Origin: Pseudolactococcus insecticola
Lineage (GTDB): Bacteria; Bacillota; Bacilli; Lactobacillales; Streptococcaceae
Length of the DNA stretch: 64,000 bases
Direction of reading: 5' to 3'
Assembly (NCBI RefSeq): GCF_011170065.1
Contig: NZ_BLLH01000005.1
Location: forward strand, 1-64,000
Shown here one piece after another: positions 1-9,426 of the stretch (its first letter is position 1; the number at the start of each line of letters is the position of its first letter). Position numbers and translations under genes: made by a program. The notes under the pieces are model-generated. The model made no database searches. It had not been told where the DNA came from and worked only from the letters and a program-made list of their open reading frames with translations.

Positions 1-2
1 AT

Positions 3-782
3 TCCTCAGAAGACAGTGATTCAACGTATGACTCAGACTCCAATGCTGGTAGAGACTCTACTGAGGTGAGTGATTCGACTGAGGATAGCGATTCGACAGA
101 AGACTCAGATTCATCCGAAGATAGCGACTCATCCGAAGACTCAGATTCATCTGAAGACAGCGATTCGACAGAAGATTCAGATTCAACCGAAGATAGTGAT
201 TCGACAGAAGATTCCGATTCAACGGAAGACAGCGATTCGACAGAAGATTCAGATTCAACGGAAGACAGCGATTCGACAGAAGATTCAGATTCAACCGAAG
301 ATAGCGATTTACCAGTTGGTATGGATCAGACATCGGACATTGATAGCGATGGCATACCAAACTGGGTAGATAACAACGGTAATGGTAAGTGGGATCCAGG
401 TGAACCAATTGATCCTGATATTGACGGCGATGGCATTCCAAATGACCAAGACCCAGATATTGACGGCGATGGTATTCCAAATGATCAAGATCCAACACCA
501 TACGGACCAGGATCAGCACCGGCGCCAGTGCCAGCACCAACGCCAGTGCCAGCACCAACACCAACACCGGTTATTCCAAAAACGGCTCCATCAGAAACCC
601 CAGTATCTAGTCCTGCCCCAACACCAAGTTATGGTGGTAAGGTATTGCCAAATACGGGTGAAGCTGATTCTAATTCGGCAGCAGAAGCGGGTCTCGCAAT
701 GTTGCTTGGTATGAACGCGCTTATTCTTGCAGGGAAACGTCGCAAGAAGAAAGAAGAAGAAACTGAACTTAAACATAATTAA
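3..782 (+). CDS. LPXTG-anchored surface protein with Ser-Asp-rich stalk (5' end outside window)
   Basis: The frame is open to the left edge, so the start codon and any ligand-binding N-terminal part lie outside the window; a GTG at 66 is only an internal codon. What is visible starts with about 90 residues of near-perfect [12 protein letters not shown] hexapeptides, a Clf/Sdr-like stalk that would hold a binding domain away from the wall. Next come acidic loops of the type [13 protein letters not shown] (twice) and [15 protein letters not shown], which resemble calcium-binding thrombospondin type 3 / EF-like loops. A Pro-Ala-rich wall-spanning stretch and an LPNTG sortase motif follow, then a hydrophobic segment and a basic tail (GKRRKKK). 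The protein is therefore probably covalently attached to peptidoglycan by sortase A. The ligand is unknown. The repeats are coded by near-identical 18-base units and are expected to vary in number. Confidence 0.9.
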   Translation, partial: SSEDSDSTYDSDSNAGRDSTEVSDSTEDSDSTEDSDSSEDSDSSEDSDSSEDSDSTEDSDSTEDSDSTEDSDSTEDSDSTEDSDSTEDSDSTEDSDSTEDSDLPVGMDQTSDIDSDGIPNWVDNNGNGKWDPGEPIDPDIDGDGIPNDQDPDIDGDGIPNDQDPTPYGPGSAPAPVPAPTPVPAPTPTPVIPKTAPSETPVSSPAPTPSYGGKVLPNTGEADSNSAAEAGLAMLLGMNALILAGKRRKKKEEETELKHN

Positions 783-820
783 GGTAAGCCATAATTATAC
801 AGTTTAGTGTTCATAGTTAA

Positions 821-855
821 AAACACCTCTTGCCTGATGGCGAGGGGTGTTTTTG
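821..855 (+). terminator. Intrinsic terminator of the surface protein gene
   Basis: The arms AAACACCTC and GAGGGGTGTTT pair around TTGCCTGATGGC and are followed by a T run. The hairpin lies about 40 bases after the stop codon. Confidence 0.85.
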
Positions 856-871
856 GTAATTTGCCTCGATC

Positions 872-904
872 AAAACCGCTAAACCAGCGGTTTTTTGGTA
901 TAAT
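872..904 (+). promoter_or_regulatory. Terminator-like hairpin fused to the extended -10 promoter of tex
   Basis: The hairpin ACCGCT/AGCGGT with flanking A and T tracts ends at a T run (about 890-896) that continues directly into TGGTATAAT (896-904). No convincing -35 is seen, so the TGn extension probably supplies promoter strength. The tex ATG begins six bases after the -10 box, about where transcription should start. Confidence 0.7.
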
Positions 905-910
905 AAGAAC

Positions 911-3073
911 ATGGAAAATAATGAACAACTTAAAAAAATATCAGATTTGCTGACCATTTCCCCTAAGCAAGTGGCGAGCGTTCTGACGCTGACAGATGAG
1001 GGCAACACGATTCCCTTCATCGCACGCTATCGTAAGGAAGCAACGGGCAATCTTGATGAAGTACAGATCAAAAATATCGTGGATGAACGTGATAAGGCGG
1101 TCAAACTTGACGAGCGTAAGACTGCAGTTCTCACGAAAATCGAGGAGCTTGGTAAGCTTTCTGACGAACTCAAACAGACCATCACAGCAGCTGAAAAGCT
1201 CTCCGAAGTCGAAGAGCTTTACCTGCCCTACAAGACAAAACGTCGCACCAAAGCCATGATCGCAAAAGAGCGAGGGCTGTTTGATCTGGCTAAAGTCATC
1301 ATGCAAAATGGTCCGGTGGCTGAAAAAGCTAAGGATTTTATAAACGAAGAGGTGCCAAGCGCTGATGATGCAATTGCGGGAGCACTTGATATTTTGTCAG
1401 AAGCCATTTCTGAGGATATCAAGATGCGTGCCTGGGTTTTAAGCGAGATCAAAGCTAACTCACGCCTTGTAACCGCTGAAAAAGATGGCAGTCTTGATGA
1501 GAAAAATACCTTTCAGATCTACTATGACTTTTCAGATAAAGTTTCAGAAATGCCGAACTATCGCGTGCTTGCAGTCAATCGTGGGGAAAAACTAGGGATT
1601 TTGTCAGTCAAGTTTGAGCACAATATTGACAAGATGACGCTCATGTTTGAGAGCAGATACAATGCAAAAACGAATCCCTATTTGAAAACGGCAATTACTG
1701 AGGCGCTCAAGTCGAAAATCGTACCCGCTATGGAGCGAAATGTCCGCGCTGAACTTAAAGAACGTGCTGAAGATGGTGCCATCGAAACATTTGGCAAAAA
1801 TCTACGTAATTTGCTCCTAGTTGCACCTCTAAAAGGTAAAGTCGTCTTGGGATTTGACCCGGCATTTCGGACGGGAGCTAAGATCGCCATTGTCGATAAA
1901 ACCGGGAAAATGCTGATGACAACAGTCATCTATCCGGTCAAGCCAGCAAACGCACGGCAGATAGAAGCAGCAAAAGTCGAACTTGCAAAGCTGATTACAG
2001 ACTACCAAGTTGAGATGATTGCGATTGGCAATGGCACAGCGTCACGTGAAAGTGAGCAGTTTGTAGCTGACGTCATCAAGGACAATCAGCTCGCTGCAAA
2101 ATATGTCATCGTTTCAGAAAGCGGTGCGTCAGTCTATTCTGCAAGTCCGCTTGCCAGAGAAGAGTTCCCTGATCTGACGGTTGAAAAGCGTTCTGCGATT
2201 TCTATTGCCCGCAGGCTCCAGGATCCGTTGGCTGAGCTTGTCAAAATCGAGCCTAAAGCGATTGGGGTCGGTCAATATCAGCACGATGTGTCAGAAAAGA
2301 AGCTGACAGATAACTTGGATTTCGTCGTTGAAACCGTGGTCAACCAGGTCGGCGTCAATGTCAACACGGCGAGTGCCAGTCTCTTGTCGCATGTCGCAGG
2401 GTTGAATGCAACGATTGCCAAAAATATCGTGACCTATCGTGAGGAAAATGGCGTCATCAGCTCGCGCAAGGAAATTAACAAAGTACCACGTCTTGGCGCC
2501 AAGGCTTTCGAGCAGGCTGCAGGCTTCTTGCGGATTCCAAATAGTGAGAATATCTTGGATAATACGGGAGTTCACCCAGAGTCTTACAAGGTCGTTGACA
2601 AACTTTTTAAGACGCTTGACATCAGTGAGCTTGATGATGCGGCGCGTGCCAAGCTTGAAAAAGCTGACCTAGATACTTTGTCAGAAACGCTCAATGTCGG
2701 CAAAGAGACGCTAAAAGACATCTTGTCAGACCTGCTTAAGCCTGGGCGTGACTTGCGGGATGATTTTGATGCACCGATTTTGCGTTCTGACGTGCTGTCG
2801 GTCAAAGATCTCCGGGTTGGTCAGAAACTTGAAGGCGTCGTCAGAAATGTTGTCGATTTCGGTGCATTTGTTGACATTGGCATCAAAGAAGATGGGTTAG
2901 TACACGTCTCACGCATGTCAAAAAAATTCGTCAAAGCACCATCAAGCGTCGTTTCAGTCGGCCAGATCGTGACTGTCTGGGTCTATCAGATTGATCAAAG
3001 CCGCGGCAGTAAGGTTGGTCTGTCCATGGTCGAGCCTAAGGAATTACCAGAAACTGATGACAAGAAAAGATGA
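911..3073 (+). CDS. tex: Tex family S1 RNA-binding transcription accessory protein
   Basis: This 720-residue protein has the full Tex layout. It has an N-terminal helical domain with the signature NTIPFIARYRKEATGNLDEVQI, a YqgF/RNase H-like domain (about 320-450), a helix-hairpin-helix block (about 480-560, with GLNATIAKNIVTYREENG), and a C-terminal S1 domain (about 640-710, VGQKLEGVVRNVVDFGAFVDIG). Tex proteins bind nucleic acid and RNA polymerase and are implicated in transcription and RNA turnover in the cytoplasm; the exact role here is not deducible. The ATG at 911 fits the family N-terminus. No ribosome binding site precedes it, and an extended -10 box ends six bases upstream, which suggests a leaderless mRNA. 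It is followed by the SprT-like gene, which overlaps its 3' end by 17 bases. Confidence 0.96.
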   Translation: MENNEQLKKISDLLTISPKQVASVLTLTDEGNTIPFIARYRKEATGNLDEVQIKNIVDERDKAVKLDERKTAVLTKIEELGKLSDELKQTITAAEKLSEVEELYLPYKTKRRTKAMIAKERGLFDLAKVIMQNGPVAEKAKDFINEEVPSADDAIAGALDILSEAISEDIKMRAWVLSEIKANSRLVTAEKDGSLDEKNTFQIYYDFSDKVSEMPNYRVLAVNRGEKLGILSVKFEHNIDKMTLMFESRYNAKTNPYLKTAITEALKSKIVPAMERNVRAELKERAEDGAIETFGKNLRNLLLVAPLKGKVVLGFDPAFRTGAKIAIVDKTGKMLMTTVIYPVKPANARQIEAAKVELAKLITDYQVEMIAIGNGTASRESEQFVADVIKDNQLAAKYVIVSESGASVYSASPLAREEFPDLTVEKRSAISIARRLQDPLAELVKIEPKAIGVGQYQHDVSEKKLTDNLDFVVETVVNQVGVNVNTASASLLSHVAGLNATIAKNIVTYREENGVISSRKEINKVPRLGAKAFEQAAGFLRIPNSENILDNTGVHPESYKVVDKLFKTLDISELDDAARAKLEKADLDTLSETLNVGKETLKDILSDLLKPGRDLRDDFDAPILRSDVLSVKDLRVGQKLEGVVRNVVDFGAFVDIGIKEDGLVHVSRMSKKFVKAPSSVVSVGQIVTVWVYQIDQSRGSKVGLSMVEPKELPETDDKKR

Positions 3074-3521
3074 TGAACTCCTAGACTTTGTCAGGTGGGT
3101 ATCGCAGACAGATTTTGGACTGCCTTTTGAACATGCAGCTAAGTTCAACGGCAGACTGCGCTCAACGGGTGGCAGATTTTTTCCAAAAGATTTACATCTG
3201 GACTTTAATGAAAAAATGTATGATCAGTTTTCAGAGGATATTTTCCGTCAGATTGTCCAACATGAGTTGGTGCATTATCACCTCTATCGTGCTGGGCGTG
3301 GCTACAAACATCGGGATCAAGATTTCAAAAAATTGCTCAAAGAAGTTGGCGGATTACGATTTGCCCCGGCTTTAGAAGATAGTGCGACAAGATATCTAAT
3401 CTACCACTGTCAGCAATGTGGTCAAACCTACCCACGTCGCAGAAAAATTGATACGAAAAAATACCGCTGTGGCAAATGCGGCGGGCGATTACAGTTAGAA
3501 AATGAGACTAATAACCAGTGA
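3057..3521 (+). CDS. SprT-like zinc metalloprotein
   Basis: This 154-residue protein has the SprT-like metalloprotease signature HELVHYH (an HExxH-type zinc site) in mid-sequence. A C-terminal zinc ribbon is formed by CQQCG and CGKCG. It corresponds to the small SprT-like (YdcK-type) proteins of Firmicutes, whose substrates are not known; protease activity is inferred from the family. I chose ATG 3057 (MTRKDDELLDF) because it matches the family N-terminus and lies behind AAGGA at 3040-3044; a longer in-frame start at 2991 lies deep inside tex. It overlaps tex by 17 bases and the next gene by 4, so translation is probably coupled within a tex-sprT-nuclease operon. Confidence 0.88.
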   Translation: MTRKDDELLDFVRWVSQTDFGLPFEHAAKFNGRLRSTGGRFFPKDLHLDFNEKMYDQFSEDIFRQIVQHELVHYHLYRAGRGYKHRDQDFKKLLKEVGGLRFAPALEDSATRYLIYHCQQCGQTYPRRRKIDTKKYRCGKCGGRLQLENETNNQ

Positions 3522-4342
3522 AAGCGTCAGACGAAAAAAAGTTGATTCAGCTATTTAAGCGGCTCAGCACGACTCAAAAAATCATTGCAAGCGTGGTAGT
3601 TGTCCTAGCTATAGGTGGCTACTACGTCTATCAGAACAACCTAGCGCAACCAGCACGCCAAACGGTAACCAGCACCGTATCGCAGACAGTTTCAGGTAGC
3701 AATACCACGCAAGAAGACCTGCTCAAGCTCAAGTGGGACGGCTCAGACGACTATTATACACAGGTCAATGGTGGCAAGTCAACCTTTTCTGACGCCGAAC
3801 TCAAGCAGTCGCAGGATAAGGATTACTGGGTGACTTTTTCAGCACTTGACAAACTAGGTCGCGCACAAGTTGCAAACGCCCGTCTGAGTTACACCCAGTA
3901 TATGAAAGTCAAAAATATTAGCCGTCCGCGTATCCCAAATGATCCGATTGGCTGGCGCTATCAAGGCCACTCGAACAATCAAGATATTTATTTTGACAAT
4001 GAGCTGGTCACACTTTACAATCGCAGCCACTTGATTGCTTGGATGTTTACAGGGGATGCGGGGAGCAAGGAAAATCTGGTGACAGGAACGCGCGCTATGA
4101 ACTCGCCTGGTATGAATGACTTTGAAGGTCAGATTTCTGACGTGCTTTACTATAAAAAACTGCACGTGCGCTACCAGGTGACGCCTATTTACAATGGTAA
4201 TGAGCGCTTGCCGCGCGGTGTGCACATGATGGCGAAGTCTATCGAGGATGGTGGCAAGGCCTATGATTTGAATGTCTATGTTTTCAACATCCAGCCTGGC
4301 TACCAGATTAACTATCTGACTGGGCAAGGTCAGAAAAAATAG
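3518..4342 (+). CDS. Membrane-anchored DNA/RNA non-specific endonuclease
   Basis: This 274-residue protein starts at a GTG overlapping the sprT stop. Residues about 20-40 (IIASVVVVLAIGGYYVYQ) form a single membrane anchor, with the catalytic part predicted outside the cell. The core NRSHLIAWMFTGD, followed by NLVTGTRAMN and NDFEGQI, matches the beta-beta-alpha-metal nucleases of the EndA/Spd family. In that family the His is the general base and a downstream Asn binds the metal. The usual DRGH is replaced by NRSH, as in one streptococcal subfamily. It may serve extracellular DNA degradation, nutrient recovery or DNA uptake. Its place in an operon with tex and add is conserved-looking but does not settle which. 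Confidence 0.88.
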   Translation: MKASDEKKLIQLFKRLSTTQKIIASVVVVLAIGGYYVYQNNLAQPARQTVTSTVSQTVSGSNTTQEDLLKLKWDGSDDYYTQVNGGKSTFSDAELKQSQDKDYWVTFSALDKLGRAQVANARLSYTQYMKVKNISRPRIPNDPIGWRYQGHSNNQDIYFDNELVTLYNRSHLIAWMFTGDAGSKENLVTGTRAMNSPGMNDFEGQISDVLYYKKLHVRYQVTPIYNGNERLPRGVHMMAKSIEDGGKAYDLNVYVFNIQPGYQINYLTGQGQKK

Positions 4343-4370
4343 CGAAAATATCACATAATAGGAAAAATAA

Positions 4371-5957
4371 ATGAGAATTTCAAGAGTTGAAATAGAAAAA
4401 CTACCAAAAATTGAGTTACATTGTCATCTGGACGGGTCGATTTCCCTGAAAACGATTCGTGCCTTGGCAAAACGAGCCGACATCAAAGTGCCAAAACTTG
4501 ACGCAGATTTGCGCAAAAAAGTCCAGGCACCTGAAGATGCGGCTGATTTGATGAGCTATCTAGCGCCATTTGACTATGTTCTGCCCATGTTGCAGACAGA
4601 AGAAGCGCTTGCGCTTGCGGCATTTGACGTGATTGAGCAGGTAATCAGCGAGCAAATACGCTATATTGAGGTTAGGTTTGCGCCTAGTCTCCACACAGCA
4701 GGTGGATTGAGCTTACCTGAGACAGTTAAAGCCGTTGTGCGTGGTCTAGAAGCTGGCCAAAAACGCTACGGTGTCAAGTCAAACGTCATCTTATCAGGCA
4801 TGCGCAACGAGTCGGTTTCTGACGTCATGAAAATTGTCGAGCTCTTTGAAAATGGCGATCTGACACACTTGGCAGGGTTCGATTTGGCAGGCGAGGAACT
4901 TGATGGTTTTCCTGACAAATTTGCACCAGTCCTTGAAAAAGTGCGTGAGAACAAGATTCCATTGACATTGCACGCTGGCGAATGTGGCTGCGCACAAAAT
5001 GTCATAGATGCTGTCGCAGCAGGTGCTACACGCATTGGCCACGGCGTTGCGATCAAAGATAGGCCTGAAACGTGGGCTGAACTTGCTGAGAAAAAAATCA
5101 CGCTAGAAATGGCACCAACATCAAATTTTCAGACCAAAGCAATCGACAGTTTGGAAAACTATCCCTTCAAAAAACTGTTTGATGCGGGTGTCAGGGTGAC
5201 TGTCAACACTGATAATCGCACGGTATCAGGTACCACGCTCAATGATGAATACGAAAAACTTGCCAAATGGTATAATTTCAACGAATCTGATTTTCGTCAG
5301 CTGGCAAATTATGCTTTTGAGGCCAGTTTCATGTCTAACGACGATAGAAAAGATCTGGGAAAAGAATTTGGTGCTGTCGTCAAGGCAAAACTACCAACTT
5401 TGGCGCTTGATGAGCGGATTGCAAGACTTGACGGTACAATGAATCAAAAAGTACTGAGCGCGAAAAAAGAAGTTTTCAATCGTGCCAAGCTCAGCAAAAA
5501 AATTCATTTCATCCGTGAAGAAGGCAAGTCCATGAGTGCCTATCTGACGAAATATCTGATTACATCAATCATCAAATTTGCTATATTTGCGGCTGGAGTT
5601 GCGATTATCATAGGTAACTTCGGACTCATGTTCCTAGGGATGTTCAACGGGATTCTAGGAAAGGAAACCTTCAAAAAAATTCTGGCAAAAAATCCACTCG
5701 GCGGTCTTTTTCATGCTGAAAGCCGTGTGATGTCGATTATCGGATTGACCTTGCTTGTGATCATTGTTGCTTTTGTCCTCTTCAACCTCTTCAAGATTGC
5801 CTTTAGAATCAAGGCAGACGATGACTATATGATCAAGTATTCTTTCCACAAAAATACTACTTTCGCAAATGAAGTCAAAGTTGAGCTTGAAAAGCAAGAT
5901 TACTACGACTTGAAAGCCAATAAATCAAAATTATTAGCAGAAAAAAACGATGCCTAG
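4371..5957 (+). CDS. add: Adenosine deaminase with C-terminal two-helix membrane tail
   Basis: Residues 1 to about 345 are a standard adenosine deaminase, which hydrolyses adenosine to inosine in purine salvage. Zinc and catalytic motifs are present: HCHLDGS near residue 18, HAGECG, GHGVAI, and NTDNRTVSGT. The usual NTDD is NTDN, as in a known bacterial subgroup. The protein is 528 residues, about 180 longer than normal. The extension has two hydrophobic segments (about 395-425 and 460-485), a loop between them and a charged tail. The reading frame is continuous with no sign of a frameshift. An internal ATG at 5533 preceded by GAAGAAGG could also produce the tail as a separate membrane protein of about 141 residues. 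The main start follows TAATAGGA. Confidence 0.9.
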   Translation: MRISRVEIEKLPKIELHCHLDGSISLKTIRALAKRADIKVPKLDADLRKKVQAPEDAADLMSYLAPFDYVLPMLQTEEALALAAFDVIEQVISEQIRYIEVRFAPSLHTAGGLSLPETVKAVVRGLEAGQKRYGVKSNVILSGMRNESVSDVMKIVELFENGDLTHLAGFDLAGEELDGFPDKFAPVLEKVRENKIPLTLHAGECGCAQNVIDAVAAGATRIGHGVAIKDRPETWAELAEKKITLEMAPTSNFQTKAIDSLENYPFKKLFDAGVRVTVNTDNRTVSGTTLNDEYEKLAKWYNFNESDFRQLANYAFEASFMSNDDRKDLGKEFGAVVKAKLPTLALDERIARLDGTMNQKVLSAKKEVFNRAKLSKKIHFIREEGKSMSAYLTKYLITSIIKFAIFAAGVAIIIGNFGLMFLGMFNGILGKETFKKILAKNPLGGLFHAESRVMSIIGLTLLVIIVAFVLFNLFKIAFRIKADDDYMIKYSFHKNTTFANEVKVELEKQDYYDLKANKSKLLAEKNDA

Positions 5958-5981
5958 TCCATGAACGAGGCATCGTTTTTT
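5941..5981. terminator. Bidirectional terminator between add and rnjA
   Basis: A perfect hairpin has the arms ACGATGCCT and AGGCATCGT flanked by A and T tracts on both sides. The add stop codon lies inside it, and it serves both convergent genes. Confidence 0.88.
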
Positions 5982-5982
5982 A

Positions 5983-7683
5983 TTATTTTTTATCAGGCGT
6001 CAAAACCATAGGAATGACAATGGGTTCACGTTCTAATTCACGGTAAAAGAAAGGTTTGATGGCGTCAGTCATGGCGCGTGCAATGCTTGCTTCGTTGGCA
6101 TTTTCATCGTTCATGGCTTTGCGAATGGCATTGAATAAGACGCGCTGACCAGAGCGAATCAAGTCACCAGACTCACGCATGTAGATAAAGCCACGGCTAA
6201 GCATGTCGGGGCCTGCAAGAATCATCTTGCTTTTGAAGTCAACGGTTGCAACAGCAAGGACGACACCGTCTTCTGACAATTCATGGCGATCTCGCAAAAC
6301 AGCATTGCCAATATCTCCGATACCATTACCATCGACATAGGTATCTTGTGCGTTGAAATGACCCGCAGGACGGGCTGAGTCAGCAGTTAGCGCAAGGACG
6401 TCACCATTTTCAAAGATGAAACAGTTTTCCTTTGGCACACCTGTATCTTGCGCAAGACCCGCATGGATTTTTAGCATACGGTACTCACCGTGGACAGGCA
6501 TGAAATACTTCGGCTTGATCAGGCGGAGCATGAGTTTTTGCTCTTGTTGACCACCGTGACCTGAGGTATGAATATTGTTTATCTTGCCATAGATGACTTT
6601 TGCGCCGGCTTCAGAGATGCGGTTGATCAGCTGATTGACACCGTGCGTATTACCAGGGATGGCGTTAGAAGAGAAGACCACCGTGTCGCCCATTTGCAAG
6701 GTAACAAAGCGGTGCATGCCGTTTGCAATCCGTGAAAGCGCAGCCATCGGCTCACCTTGGGAACCCGTACACATGATTAAAAGTTCGTGCGGTTGGTATT
6801 GATTGACCTCGCCAGGTTCGATGAAAGTACCAGTAGGTGCTTTGATATAGCCTAGTTCGATTCCGTTGACAATGGCTTTTTCCATTGATCGGCCAAATAC
6901 GACCACCTTACGATTTGTCTTGACAGCAGCTTCAACGGCCTGTTGCAGGCGGAAAATATTTGAAGCAAATGAGGCAAAGATAATCCGACCGTCAATGCGT
7001 TCAAATATTTTTTGGATAGATGCGCCGACAACTTTTTCAGAATGCGAAAAGGTTGGAATCTCAGCATTTGTAGAGTCAGAAAGAAGGAGCAACACGCCAT
7101 CAGTTCCAAGTGCCGCCATACGATGCAAGTCAGCAGGCTCACCGACCGGCGTAAAGTCAAACTTGAAGTCACCTGTTGCGACAATCTTTCCTTGCGGCGT
7201 ATCAATCACCATAGCAATTGGCTCAGGAATCGAGTGTGTCGTACGAAAGAATGACAGGCTCAGATGTTTAAACTTGATTTCATCTTCTGGATGAATCTCA
7301 AAAAGCTGTGCATCTCGCAAAAGCCCATGTTCTTCAAGCTTGCCACGGATCAAGGCAAGTGACAGTGGACCAGCATAGATTGGCACATTTGCTTGCTTGA
7401 GTAAAAATGGAATACCGCCGATGTGATCTTCGTGACCATGGGTGATGAAAACCCCCTTGATACGATCGACGTTTTCAACGATATAACTATAATCAGGAAT
7501 AACGTAGTCGACGCCAAGCAGGTCGTCTTCTGGAAATTTGATGCCGGCGTCCACGATGATAATTTCGTCTTGATACTCGACACCATAGGTATTTTTACCG
7601 ATTTCGCCCAGTCCGCCAATGGCGAAAACCGCGACTTCGTCAGGCTTTATCTGTAAATTTGTGTAACTGTTAGTTTCAGTCAT
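5983..7683 (-). CDS. rnjA: Ribonuclease J (RNase J1 type)
   Basis: This 566-residue beta-lactamase-fold ribonuclease carries the zinc motif [10 protein letters not shown] near residue 80, followed by the beta-CASP region and the C-terminal domain (HTSGHGG at about 370). RNase J has 5'-to-3' exonuclease and endonuclease activity on RNA and matures and degrades mRNA and rRNA in the cytoplasm. Length and motif order fit the RnjA type rather than RnjB. It lies 74 bases downstream of rpoY on the same strand with no terminator between them, the conserved Firmicute pairing. Transcription is from the rpoY promoter at 8065-8093. Confidence 0.95.
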   Translation of the reverse strand: MTETNSYTNLQIKPDEVAVFAIGGLGEIGKNTYGVEYQDEIIIVDAGIKFPEDDLLGVDYVIPDYSYIVENVDRIKGVFITHGHEDHIGGIPFLLKQANVPIYAGPLSLALIRGKLEEHGLLRDAQLFEIHPEDEIKFKHLSLSFFRTTHSIPEPIAMVIDTPQGKIVATGDFKFDFTPVGEPADLHRMAALGTDGVLLLLSDSTNAEIPTFSHSEKVVGASIQKIFERIDGRIIFASFASNIFRLQQAVEAAVKTNRKVVVFGRSMEKAIVNGIELGYIKAPTGTFIEPGEVNQYQPHELLIMCTGSQGEPMAALSRIANGMHRFVTLQMGDTVVFSSNAIPGNTHGVNQLINRISEAGAKVIYGKINNIHTSGHGGQQEQKLMLRLIKPKYFMPVHGEYRMLKIHAGLAQDTGVPKENCFIFENGDVLALTADSARPAGHFNAQDTYVDGNGIGDIGNAVLRDRHELSEDGVVLAVATVDFKSKMILAGPDMLSRGFIYMRESGDLIRSGQRVLFNAIRKAMNDENANEASIARAMTDAIKPFFYRELEREPIVIPMVLTPDKK

Positions 7684-7757
7684 AGGTCTCTTTTCTTATA
7701 TTTTTCTGTGTATGATGAAAAAGCTTGTGATGTGTCGTCACAAGCAGTATAGGCTGA

Positions 7758-7991
7758 TTAAAAAGTTGTGATCGTAAATCCTTCAAACTCACGTTCGTAT
7801 TTTTCTTGTTCACCGCTGATAGCATCGATAAATTCAACATGATAAGCTGTATTTTCACGGATAATATCGCGTACTTTGATAACGCCGTCTCGGGCGTCGC
7901 TCGCATCATCAATCTCTAAAAAGAGGGATTGTGTTGTTTCACGTTTTGGGTTACGTTTTTTTGTTTCTTGATAAAAGACTTTGAAAAGCAT
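7758..7991 (-). CDS. rpoY: DNA-directed RNA polymerase epsilon subunit
   Basis: This 77-residue protein (MLFKVFYQETKKRNPKRET...) belongs to the RpoY/YkzG family, a small auxiliary subunit of Firmicute RNA polymerase. I chose the ATG at 7991 rather than the in-frame ATG four codons upstream. The upstream codons (ATGGAG) contain the GGAG that serves as ribosome binding site for the downstream ATG, and family members begin MxFKVFYQ. Its position ahead of rnjA is the conserved arrangement. Confidence 0.92.
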   Translation of the reverse strand: MLFKVFYQETKKRNPKRETTQSLFLEIDDASDARDGVIKVRDIIRENTAYHVEFIDAISGEQEKYEREFEGFTITTF

Positions 7992-8064
7992 GTTATTCTC
8001 CATTTATTTGTATAATTTTTACAGGTGCACCTATAAAATAGGTCGCATTATTGCAATTAACTCT

Positions 8065-8093
8065 ATTTTATCATAAAATGTAAGTAGACGCAA
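8065..8093 (-). promoter_or_regulatory. Promoter of rpoY-rnjA
   Basis: Read on the minus strand: TTGCGT, 17 bases, then TAAAAT preceded by TGA. An inverted pair AGACGC/GCGTCT (about 8086-8117) overlaps the -35 side; its meaning is unclear. Confidence 0.65.
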
Positions 8094-8171
8094 ATTCAGG
8101 CAACTGCTTTTAGCGTCTCATAGAAACTGAAAAGTGACAAAAAAGCAACTAAAAAATTAGGACCAGAACAT

Positions 8172-8873
8172 ATGAAAATACTAGCTTTCGATACGTCAAG
8201 TCAAGCCTTGTCGGTCGCCTTGACTGATGGCGCTGACTTGCTTGGCAAGATTGACCTCAATATAAAAAAAAATCACAGTATTACCTTGATGCCAGCCATT
8301 GATTTTCTCATGAAAAATGCAGGACTAGTGCCTGCGCAACTAGATCGTATCGCAGTGGCTCAGGGTCCAGGCAGCTACACAGGCCTGCGAATTGCTGTGA
8401 CGACGGCAAAAACGCTCGCAAGCACGCTAAATATTGAGCTTGTCGGCGTCTCAAGCCTTGCTGCAATAGCGGCAAATGTGGAAGCAGCAGGCAAGGTAGT
8501 CCCAATCATCGATGCCAGACGGATGAACGTCTACGCTGGCGTTTATGAAAATGGTGTCAATACGGCAAAAGATTGCCATACGGCATTTGAGACGCTTATG
8601 CTAACGCTGAAAGATGCGCCACAGGTGCTATTTACAGGCGAGATTGACAATTTCCGTGACTTGATCGCAACAGAACTGCCACAGGCAAAAGTGCTAGAAA
8701 ATCCTGAGCGTAGATTGCCAAACGCCTATCAGATTGCGATTTTGGGCGAAAAGCTTGCGCCAGTCGACATTGACAACTTTGTGCCAGAGTATCTGAAAAA
8801 AGTGGAAGCAGAAGAAAAATGGTTGGAGACGCATGATGAAGCAGCTGATACACGATATATTCAAAAAATTTGA
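8172..8873 (+). CDS. tsaB: tRNA threonylcarbamoyladenosine biosynthesis protein TsaB
   Basis: This 233-residue protein of the ASKHA fold begins MKILAFDTSSQALSVAL and carries GPGSYTGLRIAVTTAKTLA, the TsaB hallmark. TsaB is the non-catalytic partner of TsaD in transferring threonylcarbamoyl to A37 of ANN-decoding tRNAs. It heads the cluster tsaB-rimI-rimI-tsaD, which is the common Firmicute order. Its 3' end overlaps the next gene by 41 bases, so the two are probably translationally coupled. Confidence 0.95.
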   Translation: MKILAFDTSSQALSVALTDGADLLGKIDLNIKKNHSITLMPAIDFLMKNAGLVPAQLDRIAVAQGPGSYTGLRIAVTTAKTLASTLNIELVGVSSLAAIAANVEAAGKVVPIIDARRMNVYAGVYENGVNTAKDCHTAFETLMLTLKDAPQVLFTGEIDNFRDLIATELPQAKVLENPERRLPNAYQIAILGEKLAPVDIDNFVPEYLKKVEAEEKWLETHDEAADTRYIQKI

Positions 8874-9399
8874 ACTCACTGACTTTCGCAAATATCAGAC
8901 TTTTGACGATGTGGATGTGGACATGGTGATTGACAGTACACGTTATCGGATTTCAGAGCGAGAGGATATTGTGAGTTTTCTTGCGATTGAGCGCGATGTC
9001 TACGCGGGGGATACGCCCTGGACCTTCTCGCATTTTGAGCATGAGATTACCATCAATGAGCACGCGACTTTCTTAACAGCTGAGTCTGCAGGAAAAATCG
9101 TTGGTTTTGTTGGTGCCCGTGTATCGCCTGAACATCAGTCTGTTCATTTGTCAAATCTGGCTGTTTCGTCAAATTTCCAAAAACAAGGTATCGGATCGAC
9201 CCTGGTTAAAACGATGGCAGAGCTCATGCGTCAGCTGGGTGTTGCAACATTAACCCTTGAGGTCAAGCGGGACAATCTCCCCGCCCAAGCCATGTATCGA
9301 AAACTAGGATTTGCGACCACGGAAATCCTGCCCCAATATTATGATAACAAGCTTGATGGCCTATGGATGGTCAAACAACTGCAAGAAACAAGAAAATAA
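8833..9399 (+). CDS. GNAT N-acetyltransferase, RimI-like with N-terminal extension
   Basis: This 188-residue GNAT protein has acetyl-CoA binding motif A (NLAVSSNFQKQGIGSTLV) and motif B (RDNLPAQAMYRKLGF). About 40 residues precede the usual RimI start, giving an N-terminus (MMKQLIHDIFKKF) that reads over the end of tsaB. GGAG at 8824-8827 sits five bases before ATG 8833, supporting that start. Two RimI-like genes stand side by side here. One is probably the S18 alanine acetyltransferase; this more divergent, longer one may have another substrate. Confidence 0.85.
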   Translation: MMKQLIHDIFKKFELTDFRKYQTFDDVDVDMVIDSTRYRISEREDIVSFLAIERDVYAGDTPWTFSHFEHEITINEHATFLTAESAGKIVGFVGARVSPEHQSVHLSNLAVSSNFQKQGIGSTLVKTMAELMRQLGVATLTLEVKRDNLPAQAMYRKLGFATTEILPQYYDNKLDGLWMVKQLQETRK

Positions 9400-9426
9400 A
9401 AATAGCGGAAAAAAAGTAGGACAGCC

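Noticed and set aside
58-567. 169-codon minus-strand frame opposite the Ser-Asp repeats
   Set aside because: Low-complexity mirror of the repeat; no start signals or family features.
5440-5560. Frameshift or assembly join between add and the membrane tail
   Set aside because: The frame is continuous, with no homopolymer slip or stop remnant visible; kept as a true fusion pending comparison with relatives.
7992-8003. Upstream ATG of rpoY (MENNMLFK)
   Set aside because: Those codons contain the GGAG that serves the next ATG, and family members start MxFKVFYQ.
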